From Ewingella americana ATCC 33852 (lineage in GTDB: Bacteria > Pseudomonadota > Gammaproteobacteria > Enterobacterales > Enterobacteriaceae), in NCBI RefSeq assembly GCF_000735345.1, contig NZ_JMPJ01000074.1:1-63938 (forward strand): 63,938 nt of DNA, in the 5' to 3' direction. Within the stretch, counting starts at the first letter, position 1; each line of letters starts with the position of its first letter. The translations under genes and the position numbers were made by a program. The notes beneath the pieces are model-generated. The model did not search any database and had not been told where the DNA came from. It saw only the letters and a list, made by a program, of their open reading frames with translations. This document shows positions 15,794-22,654 of this stretch, piece after piece.

Positions 15794-16417
15794 TTATTCT
15801 ACCTGTGGCGTTTCCAGCCAGGCTTTGCTTGGCAGGTCGAAACGCATTCTTTTACGCACATCCAAACTATTTTCGGTAGTAGTAAGGCGTTCAAGCAGCC
15901 AAAATGCCACTTCCACCGCAGTACCCGGACCGCTGGACGTCGCGAAGTTGCCATCGACTACCACGGGGCGATCCACAAACTGAGCGCCGGTATCGACAAG
16001 TTGCTGCTTTCGCATGCCTCCAACTTTATGATAAACCGTGGCATTTTTGCCAACCAGCACGCCCGCCATGCCCAACGATATTGATGAGACACAGACGCTG
16101 GCAATAGGTTTACCAGCATCGGCGAAGTGTTTGATAGCGGACAGATAAGGCTCGCTAAGAGACTCTTCATAGAAACCCGCTGGCCCAAATCCGCCGGGCA
16201 GCGCCAGCGCATCGTAGTCATTGAGGTCCAGATCGCTGAGTAAATTATCAATACTCAGTTTTAAACCAAAAGTAGTGACAATATTTGGCCTCAGTCCGGC
16301 ATGAATAAGTTTTACCGGCTCATTGCCGATTAATTCGGCCCAGCCCATAATATCAGTAAAAGCCGCGACTTCCATTGGCTCTACGCCATTGGCCAGAATC
16401 ATTAAAATACGTTTCAT
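15794..16417 (-). CDS. DJ-1/PfpI family protein
   Basis: The 207-residue single-domain protein has the DJ-1/ThiJ fold signatures: an N-terminal acidic residue in GVEPME (Glu13), ALALPGGFGP, and the nucleophile-elbow Cys109 in PIASVCVSS. Members include glyoxalase III/protein deglycase-like enzymes, amidases and regulators; the elbow lacks the usual CHG/CHA triad sequence (C-V-S here), so the precise activity is uncertain. It ends with a charged tail. It lies downstream of the TetR gene on the opposite side from the TetR operator and may be a stress gene linked with the GSTs. Confidence 0.82.
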   Translation of the reverse strand: MKRILMILANGVEPMEVAAFTDIMGWAELIGNEPVKLIHAGLRPNIVTTFGLKLSIDNLLSDLDLNDYDALALPGGFGPAGFYEESLSEPYLSAIKHFADAGKPIASVCVSSISLGMAGVLVGKNATVYHKVGGMRKQQLVDTGAQFVDRPVVVDGNFATSSGPGTAVEVAFWLLERLTTTENSLDVRKRMRFDLPSKAWLETPQVE

Positions 16418-16515
16418 CAGGAACTCCTGAATTTAGAATAAATAAATCGGCAGGGGTTCAGGTGATTGTTTATATCATGGAATAACAATAGGGGATATTT
16501 CACCCACTATTGCGT

Positions 16516-17094
16516 TTATATTGGGTCACGGTTGTGGAGTATGATATTCGGCAGTCTGGCAAGCATTCTTTTGAAAATAGCCAAATCAGCCACGCCACGA
16601 GACACAACCAGCGCGCCTTGCAACTCAATTAACACTTGCTCCGCGCGAACCTCAGCTGCGTCAGCCGTGGCACCCGACTGTTTCGCGACGTTGGTCAGAC
16701 TGGCTAATAATTGACGAAACGTTGTCGCGATGGCATCCCCGCATGAGTTGGTTTGGCCTCGTGGCGGTGAAAGCATGTTCAACAAACAAGATTCCGCGCC
16801 GTGCAGGTAAATCTGGCTCATGGCAGAGGCAAAAAAGTCCATTTTTTGCGCTGGTGGCAGATTGCCGTCAAGCACGGGGAACACCTCGGCATCCAGATAG
16901 CGCCGGGTATGCTTCAGTACTTCTTCAGCAATCTGTTCCTTTCCATCAGGGAAGCGATGATAGAGACTGGACTTGGTGAGTCCGGCCGCGTCTGAAAGCA
17001 TGGCCATCGAAGCACCTTCAAAGCCTACATCTTTGAATTTCTTGCTAAGACGCTCAATCAGCACATCGTCTTCAACTTTACGTAATTTAGCCAT
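16516..17094 (-). CDS. TetR-family transcriptional regulator
   Basis: The 192-residue product has an N-terminal TetR HTH (VGFEGASMAMLSDAAGLTKSSLYHRFPDGKEQ broken here only by the usual turn, residues about 23-55) and a helical ligand domain with Cys residues (ESCLLNMLSPP). The start at 17094 is the first Met before the HTH. A textbook TetR palindrome lies 132 bp upstream, so autoregulation is likely. There is no divergent target gene on the other side of that palindrome; its regulated partner may be the DJ-1 gene downstream or a lost neighbour. Confidence 0.88.
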   Translation of the reverse strand: MAKLRKVEDDVLIERLSKKFKDVGFEGASMAMLSDAAGLTKSSLYHRFPDGKEQIAEEVLKHTRRYLDAEVFPVLDGNLPPAQKMDFFASAMSQIYLHGAESCLLNMLSPPRGQTNSCGDAIATTFRQLLASLTNVAKQSGATADAAEVRAEQVLIELQGALVVSRGVADLAIFKRMLARLPNIILHNRDPI

Positions 17095-17226
17095 TTGTCG
17101 TCGAAAACCCTTAGTAAAACCGAATTTTTCATTTTGGCATCCTATTCCTGAGCATTGCTAGGTTTTGCCCAAAGAAACAACCACTCACCCTGTCCCGCGA
17201 TATCGCACTCACCTGAATCACATTTA

Positions 17227-17242
17227 TACCGAACGTTCGGTA
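17227..17242. promoter_or_regulatory. Perfect 16-bp TetR-type operator
   Basis: TACCGAACGTTCGGTA is a perfect palindrome of the kind recognised by many TetR repressors (core ACCGAACGTTCGGT). It sits 132 bp upstream of the TetR gene and 104 bp past the 3' end of a LysR gene that points toward it. It is the only clear TetR site here, so autoregulation is the simplest reading. Confidence 0.78.
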
Positions 17243-17345
17243 CAAATGAATTATTGTTCACGACAAAACTTGCCGTCAAGCATAAATTTTGTCAGTGAAC
17301 CTAGGGGGCTCTCGCAAGCAGCAAGCAAGTTAGTGGCTGGGATCT

Positions 17346-18260
17346 TCAGCTTTTACGAGAGAAATGGGCCAATGACTCGCGCAGGCGTGGCCCGGAAAAA
17401 TCTAAAAATCGGCGCATTTTCAGCGGCATATGGCTATGCGCTGCGTGCAACAGATGGATGGGAAAGGGCGGTAGCTCGTACTCTTCAAGCACCAGAGATA
17501 GTTTCCCCGACTGAAGGGCATCGTAAGCCTGATAGTGCAGCAGTCGAGCAATGCCAACGCCGTCAACCGCCGCATCCCTCAGTGCGCCCGCGGAAGTTTG
17601 GAGCCGAAGGGCAACGGCCAGTTCAATCGGGGAGCCTTTGTCAGGATCGACGAAGCGCCAGCCAGAGGTCAAATGGGTGCCGTAGGTGGAGATGCAGGGC
17701 ATTTTAGTCAGATCCTGTGGCCTTCGCGGCGCGCCGTGAGCCTGCAAAAATTCAGGGCTGGCGCATATCACGCCGCGCACTGAGCCGACGCGGGTGGCTA
17801 TCATGCCGCTGTCAGGCAGATGTCCGATGCGCACAACCATATCGATTTGTTCGTCGAGTAAGTCGAGATTGCGGTCGCTCAACACCAGCTTGATATTGAT
17901 TTCTGGATAGTTTTTTAGGAACTCGGTGATAACCGGCAGCACGTAAAGTCGCCCAAAAAGCTCGGGGGCGGATAACACCAAGTCTCCGCGCGGTTCGACA
18001 AACTCACCTGCGGCGATGCGCTCGGCGTCGGCAATCTGTTCCAGAATCACTTTCGCGGCGGCCACGTAGGCGGCACCGGCATCCGTCAGGCTTATTTTTC
18101 GCGTGGTGCGGGTTAAAAGCTGAGTCCCAATGTAGCGTTCAAGGTCGGCCACGTTGCGACTTATCGTCTGCACGGGGATCCGTAGCGTGCGTCCGGCCGC
18201 CGAAAAGCTCCCGGTTTCAACGGTAGTTAATAGCATGGTCATAGCTTCAATACGGTCCAT
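17346..18260 (-). CDS. LysR-family transcriptional regulator
   Basis: The 304-residue product has the LysR HTH (residues about 4-60: VETGSFSAAGRTLRIPVQTIS, LLTRTTRKISLT) and an effector-binding domain. It is divergent from a secreted alpha/beta hydrolase gene, with 230 bp between the starts, which makes that gene its most likely target. The intergenic region is AT-rich and I cannot single out a T-N11-A box with confidence. Confidence 0.87.
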   Translation of the reverse strand: MDRIEAMTMLLTTVETGSFSAAGRTLRIPVQTISRNVADLERYIGTQLLTRTTRKISLTDAGAAYVAAAKVILEQIADAERIAAGEFVEPRGDLVLSAPELFGRLYVLPVITEFLKNYPEINIKLVLSDRNLDLLDEQIDMVVRIGHLPDSGMIATRVGSVRGVICASPEFLQAHGAPRRPQDLTKMPCISTYGTHLTSGWRFVDPDKGSPIELAVALRLQTSAGALRDAAVDGVGIARLLHYQAYDALQSGKLSLVLEEYELPPFPIHLLHAAHSHMPLKMRRFLDFSGPRLRESLAHFSRKS

Positions 18261-18490
18261 TTCCCCAGCCTTATAATCAAAATTAGCCCTAGAGCCGTTA
18301 ATTCAATGATTTATAAACCAGCAAATACCTCCCAGCAACTTATCTTCCCATTTTTATTGGAGGTGATTCGCAATTTCACCGGATTATCAAGGTTATCGTG
18401 AATATGCATACTGGCTCTACCAAGGGGCTGGGAGAGTGTTGAGTTATCTCTCTAGGCTTTCATTAATCATTTTATGAGCAGGTAGAAGCT

Positions 18491-19477
18491 ATGAAATTCA
18501 ATAGGTTGTTTATGGCGATGTGCACCGTGGCGCTGGTGAATTACGGGGTAGGGATGATGAGCGCTAACGCGGCTACCGAGAAAACCATCAGCGCAAAGGT
18601 GGAATCGGCGGATCAGGTGCACTATCGCTACGCGAAAGTGCAAGAGGTCAATGTGTTTTATCGCGAGGCGGGTGACCCAGCGAACCCGAGTATTATTTTA
18701 CTGCACGGCTTCCCATCCTCCTCTTTCATGTATCGCAATCTTATCCCGATGCTGGCAAAACGTTACCACGTGATAGCACCTGACCTGCCGGGCTTTGGCT
18801 TAACAGAGAGCCCGCCGCGCGGCCAGTACGCTTACACCTTTGAGAATATCTCTAATACCATCGATCAGTTTACCCAGACGCTGGGCTTAAAAACCTATGC
18901 GCTGGAGGTTTTCGACTACGGAGCGCCGGTGGGTTGGCGTTTGGCGGTCAAACACCCGGAACGCATTACGGCGATCGTTTCCCAAAATGGTAACGCGTAT
19001 GTTGAAGGCTTGAGTCAGGGCTGGGCCCCGGTGCAGAAGTATTGGGAAAATCCTTCCGAGGCCAACCGTAATGCGCTTCGAGCCACCTTGCAGGGCGGCG
19101 CAATCAAGGAGCAATACGTGCATGGCACACCGGATCCGAGTCTGATAGCGCCTGAGACTTACATGATGGATATCGCTCACGTCTCTGACCCTGCTAACGC
19201 AGAGATTCAGCTCGACCTGTTCTGCGATTACAAAACCAATGTCGATATGTACCCGCAGCTTCAGCAATATTTCCGTGATAAGCAGCCACCATTGCTGGCG
19301 GTGTGGGGTAAAAACGACCCAATTTTCATCCCGGCGGGAGCAGAGGCCTTCAAGCGTGATTTAAAGCATGCCGATGTACGCCTGTTCGACACCGGCCACT
19401 TCGCGCTTGAGACCCATGTGGATGAAATCGGCAAGGATATTCTTGAGTTCCTCGACCGCAATGTGAAACGCAACTAA
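18491..19477 (+). CDS. Exported alpha/beta hydrolase with Asp nucleophile
   Basis: The 328-residue product has a Sec signal peptide (about residues 1-27, ending SANA), so it should be periplasmic. The mature part is an alpha/beta hydrolase of the epoxide hydrolase/haloalkane dehalogenase branch: oxyanion motif HGFPSS, nucleophile Asp142 in VFDYGAPVG, a late Asp in GKNDPIF and the catalytic His in DTGHFALE. These enzymes open epoxides or remove halides through an aspartyl-ester intermediate. Export is less usual for this group. It is divergent from a LysR gene and followed by a strong terminator, so it is a one-gene unit. Confidence 0.88.
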   Translation: MKFNRLFMAMCTVALVNYGVGMMSANAATEKTISAKVESADQVHYRYAKVQEVNVFYREAGDPANPSIILLHGFPSSSFMYRNLIPMLAKRYHVIAPDLPGFGLTESPPRGQYAYTFENISNTIDQFTQTLGLKTYALEVFDYGAPVGWRLAVKHPERITAIVSQNGNAYVEGLSQGWAPVQKYWENPSEANRNALRATLQGGAIKEQYVHGTPDPSLIAPETYMMDIAHVSDPANAEIQLDLFCDYKTNVDMYPQLQQYFRDKQPPLLAVWGKNDPIFIPAGAEAFKRDLKHADVRLFDTGHFALETHVDEIGKDILEFLDRNVKRN

Positions 19478-19495
19478 TCATTATTGTGTCTGACC

Positions 19496-19542
19496 AAGGC
19501 CGCTATATTCCGCTCTGAAAGTGCGGAGTAGCGGCCTTTTTT
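19496..19542 (+). terminator. Rho-independent terminator after the hydrolase gene
   Basis: AAGGCCGCTA (19496-19505) pairs with TAGCGGCCTT (19529-19538), with an inner CCGC/GCGG stem, and is followed by four more T. It is positioned 18 bp after the hydrolase stop. Confidence 0.9.
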
Positions 19543-19722
19543 GTCAGGCTAATAATTCTGTGCAAATTAGGACAAGAAATAATCGTATTAACGGGAGCGG
19601 GGGGCAACCGGCTGTCCAGATAAGTGAGCGGTGCGGTTTTGCAGGACATACGCCATCATGTTCTGCACAATGATCAGGCAAAAGCACCAAGAGACGATGC
19701 GTTACTTTCCATGGGGATGATG

Positions 19723-20151
19723 ATGAAAAATAACTCTAAAATGAGCTGTCTTATAGTGCTAACCTCCGTGTTTTTGCTCGCTGGATGTCCGGGTTCAGGT
19801 GACAGATTGAAAGCAGACGAAACAACTACGGTAAGCAAGGTCGGAGAAAATATATGTTTCCAAGTTCCAGATGCAAGGAATTACCGGCCATCTTTGATAG
19901 CAATAAACCCTAGAGGGACGCCTGCACAAAAGTTATCCGCAACTGATTCACCTGATTTAGCGATAAACAATGGGGAGTTATGTATTCCACCCAGCTTTTA
20001 TCACTTCCCGGAAAATGGACAGTACGTTGTGCAGTATATACTCGAAGCTCCGAATGAACGGCAGTCGCCGAGAAGTGTGGTTGCAGGCATCAAGTTTTCC
20101 GATGGTCGGGTTGAAAACATAACTCTTACTGATAGCGAAACAACTCGCTAA
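19723..20151 (+). CDS. Lipoprotein resembling T6SS periplasmic immunity proteins
   Basis: The 142-residue product has a lipoprotein signal with lipobox LLAGC (Cys about residue 21). The mature part follows the pattern GDRL, V-G-x-N-I-C-F-x-V-P, LCIPPSFYHFP and YVVQYIL, which I associate with the family named putative T6SS immunity periplasmic lipoprotein. Such proteins protect cells from periplasm-acting effectors. The start at 19723 is preferred because GGGG lies six bases before it; several nearby ATGs are alternatives. No effector, Hcp or VgrG gene is adjacent, so it would be an orphan immunity gene. The family assignment is from memory of the pattern and needs a profile search. Confidence 0.68.
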   Translation: MKNNSKMSCLIVLTSVFLLAGCPGSGDRLKADETTTVSKVGENICFQVPDARNYRPSLIAINPRGTPAQKLSATDSPDLAINNGELCIPPSFYHFPENGQYVVQYILEAPNERQSPRSVVAGIKFSDGRVENITLTDSETTR

Positions 20152-20194
20152 TTGAATCGCCAACTCAAAATGTGACCTCTAAGCATCCCTATAA

Positions 20195-20221
20195 CGAATC
20201 GTTGGCTAGACCAACGATTCG
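20195..20221 (+). terminator. Hairpin after the lipoprotein gene
   Basis: CGAATCGTTGG (20195-20205) and CCAACGATTCG (20211-20221) form a perfect 11-bp stem with a 5-base loop, 43 bp past the stop. A C-rich run rather than a T-run follows, so termination would be imperfect. Confidence 0.55.
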
Positions 20222-20322
20222 ACCAATCCCCCCCTTTCTTGACGCCATTCCGAGACGCGTCGCATGGTGGCTAAGACATTCACTGATTCATAATTGAGCA
20301 AATTCTTTGATTTGAGCAATCT

Positions 20323-21585
20323 ATGCGTTCGACTTACACCAGACATATCACCCAGCCAGCGAAACCTACTGCATTGAAGCAAGACAAGCTGCGCAAACTT
20401 TCAAACCAGTTCAATCATGCTATGTCTCAGCGTGATTTTTCACTGGCGCGTTTAAGCTGTGAAGAAGTTCTTAAAATGATGCCCAACAATATGGCGGTGC
20501 TGAGTGATTATGGACTTAGCCTAATGCGTGAGGGTAACTACCAAAAATCTTACAAAGTTTATAAGCGGATCTATAACTCATCCAATCAAGACCAAGCGGC
20601 GGAAAGTTGGCTTGATGGGTTAGCAGAAGTCTGTGGCTGGCTTAACAAGCCTTCTGAATTGCAGCGATATGGTCATGAGTCTCTTCGCTTAGCTGACGAT
20701 CATTTCAAGTCTGTACCGGCCCAATGGTTACCGCTTACTCCTATCAAGCCTCTAAACACTGAGTTACCTTTTAAGAACATTATTGCTTTTAGCCTTTATG
20801 GGGCAGACCCACGCTATTGCGAGACATTGATTAAGAATGTTGAGACCGCAAAAGAACTCTATCCGTCTTGGGTATGTCGTATCTATCTGGACGACACCGT
20901 GCCTCAGCATATTTGGTCACGCCTACAACAGGTTAACGCGCAGCTTGTTGATATGACCTCTGAAAAAGAGATACCCCCAACGCTTTGGCGGTTCTTGGTT
21001 ATGGATGATCTCTCTGTCGAGCGTTTCATGGTACGAGATGCGGATTCATTAATTGCTGAGCGTGAGCAGGCTGCTGTTGAAGCCTGGTTAAAATCTCCTT
21101 ACTACTTCCATCATATGCGGGATTACTTTACTCATACTGAACTGCTGCTAGCGGGAATGTGGGGTGGGGTAAATGGACTGCTGTCAAATATTGAACAAAA
21201 AATTCGAAGCTTTGTTGTGCAATATAAAGGACGGGAGCGTTTTACAGACCAATACTTTTTGAAGGCAGTACTTTGGTCAACAATACGTCAAAGCATTCTT
21301 AACCATGATGAACTGTTTGATTTCCATCAGGCACAGCCTTGGCCTACGCATCCTCCCATTCGCTGGAAAACGAAAGAGTTCCATGTTGGAAGTAATGCGG
21401 GGTATCAATATGTCGTCGGTCGCTCATCTTTGATTGAGAAGAGTATGCAGCCCATTAATCTCGTGATAAACGGAAAACCTTATACCTACTATAGTGTAGT
21501 GCGGGACGGCCAGTGGAGACTTACTTTGCCATTTTTCTTAGTAGATGATTTCCAAGCCGGTTTGATTGAGATTAATCCTGTATAA
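20323..21585 (+). CDS. TPR protein with a glycosyltransferase-like C-terminal part
   Basis: The 420-residue product has an N-terminal helical region with TPR-like spacing (about residues 25-120: FSLARLSCEEVLKMMPNN, LSDYGLSLMREGNYQKSYKV). The larger C-terminal part has features of a GT-A type glycosyltransferase: an early beta strand (IIAFSLYG), a central strand with R-D-A-D-S (a DxD-like metal site near residue 240) and a Trp/Phe-rich acceptor side. No membrane segment or signal peptide is visible. Function is unknown; I can only say it may modify a sugar or protein target. It stands alone between terminator-like hairpins next to the immunity-like lipoprotein. Confidence 0.65.
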   Translation: MRSTYTRHITQPAKPTALKQDKLRKLSNQFNHAMSQRDFSLARLSCEEVLKMMPNNMAVLSDYGLSLMREGNYQKSYKVYKRIYNSSNQDQAAESWLDGLAEVCGWLNKPSELQRYGHESLRLADDHFKSVPAQWLPLTPIKPLNTELPFKNIIAFSLYGADPRYCETLIKNVETAKELYPSWVCRIYLDDTVPQHIWSRLQQVNAQLVDMTSEKEIPPTLWRFLVMDDLSVERFMVRDADSLIAEREQAAVEAWLKSPYYFHHMRDYFTHTELLLAGMWGGVNGLLSNIEQKIRSFVVQYKGRERFTDQYFLKAVLWSTIRQSILNHDELFDFHQAQPWPTHPPIRWKTKEFHVGSNAGYQYVVGRSSLIEKSMQPINLVINGKPYTYYSVVRDGQWRLTLPFFLVDDFQAGLIEINPV

Positions 21586-21603
21586 GAATCTTCATTAAAT
21601 GAA

Positions 21604-21639
21604 AAAGAAAAAATTGCAGTTATCTGTGGTTTTTTCTTT
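21604..21639 (+). terminator. A/T-rich terminator-like hairpin after the TPR gene
   Basis: AAAGAAAAAA (21604-21613) and TTTTTTCTTT (21630-21639) pair around a 16-base loop that itself contains CAG/CTG. It lies 18 bp after the stop and ends in a T-rich run, compatible with a weak intrinsic terminator. A 32-codon frame starting at 21599 overlaps it but has no ribosome binding site. Confidence 0.4.
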
Positions 21640-21880
21640 AAAAGATGAGCTGCTTGCGAACTATAATTCTGGCGAGTTGATTATTGATTTATGTTAATAA
21701 AATCTAGGTGCGTATAATATTGATTATGTTAAATAGGCTGTGCGCAGTCATAACTTCACGGTCCTCATAACCCTTCAATCTTCTGATAGCTCCCTCTTGT
21801 CGAACAATTGCCTCTCTTTACGCAGATCAGCTAAAGTAGCCACTCCACTCGTGCGATGATTCTGCCTTAAGGATCCCCAA

Positions 21881-22363
21881 ATGGCCCGATTTCATCAACT
21901 TACCGCCACAACTTTGAGGGGCGAGCTTATCTCTATGGCCGACTACGCGGGTAAGGTGGTTCTGGTGGTGAATACCGCCAGCCATTGCGGTTTTACGCCA
22001 CAGTACCGTGGTCTTGAAACTCTCTACAAGAAATATGCCGCCCAAGGTTTGATGGTGCTGGGGTTTCCCTGCAATCAGTTCGGTAAACAGGAGCCCGGCG
22101 GCGCAGACGAAATAACTCAGACTTGCCAGATTAACTATGGAGTGACCTTCCCTATATTCGAGAAAGTCGAGGTTAACGGAAGCGCAGCGCATCCGGTATT
22201 TCGTTATCTGAAAAAAGAATTGCCCGGCGTGTTGGGTGGAAGAATCAAGTGGAACTTTACTAAGTTCTTGATAGGGCGCGACGGTAAACCGCTGAAGCGT
22301 TTTGCACCGACCACCACCCCTGAGAAAATGGAAGCCGCAATCCTTGCTGCGCTTGCAAACTAG
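21881..22363 (+). CDS. Glutathione peroxidase-family thiol peroxidase
   Basis: The 160-residue protein has the glutathione-peroxidase signature with Cys rather than selenocysteine: peroxidatic Cys36 (NTASHCGFTP), Gln66 (CNQFGKQ) and Trp124 (KWNFTKF). Cys82 lies where resolving cysteines of thioredoxin-using members are found. It would reduce peroxides in the cytoplasm, much like BtuE, though it is shorter than E. coli BtuE (183 residues). AAGGATCC precedes the start. It is monocistronic; its 3' end touches a toxin remnant on the other strand. Confidence 0.9.
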   Translation: MARFHQLTATTLRGELISMADYAGKVVLVVNTASHCGFTPQYRGLETLYKKYAAQGLMVLGFPCNQFGKQEPGGADEITQTCQINYGVTFPIFEKVEVNGSAAHPVFRYLKKELPGVLGGRIKWNFTKFLIGRDGKPLKRFAPTTTPEKMEAAILAALAN

Positions 22364-22587
22364 GTTGACTGCTTCAATGCTTTAGCAATATTCCAAACAT
22401 CCATGTTCCCCTGCGCGGCTGCAACAGTCAGCTCTTCATGACTTGGGGAAAATCGAAGCAGGAACCCATTGCGACGCAGGAATAAAGCAGATGAAGCAAA
22501 CGCGGTTCTCTTATTTGCATCATTGAAACATTTCAAGTCGCCTGAATGCTCAATCATATCTTTGTAATAATTGAGCTGTTTACACAT
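22360..22587 (-). pseudogene. Remnant of a Doc/Fic-type toxin gene
   Basis: The 75-codon frame matches only the C-terminal half of death-on-curing toxins. The Fic/Doc signature is recognisable as CFNDANKRTA, followed by ALFLRRNGF, but the residue that should be the catalytic His two positions before the Phe is Lys. The N-terminal part is missing and no Phd-type antitoxin gene is next to it. The frame begins just past the terminator of the inverse autotransporter gene, with no promoter visible. I read it as a decayed toxin gene. Confidence 0.7.
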
Positions 22588-22589
22588 TG

Positions 22590-22620
22590 AAAAAGGGGTT
22601 CTGTTTGCACAGAACCCCTT
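22590..22620 (-). terminator. Rho-independent terminator of the inverse autotransporter gene
   Basis: Read on the minus strand, a 12-bp perfect stem (AAGGGGTTCTGT/ACAGAACCCCTT) with a 4-base loop is followed by further T residues. It lies 35 bp beyond the autotransporter stop. Confidence 0.88.
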
Positions 22621-22654
22621 GGTTTTATTAATTGTTAGCTGATTTTACCCAAAA

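Noticed and set aside
17165-17707. 180-codon plus-strand frame containing the TetR operator
   Set aside because: It overlaps the real LysR gene on the other strand and shows antisense-type composition; the operator inside it has a better regulatory explanation.
21599-21697. 32-codon frame after the TPR gene
   Set aside because: Its start has no ribosome binding site and most of its 5' half is the A/T-rich terminator hairpin.
21713-21718. TATAAT upstream of the glutathione peroxidase gene as a promoter
   Set aside because: No usable -35 hexamer at 16-18 bp and no extended -10; the region is AT-rich enough for a chance match.
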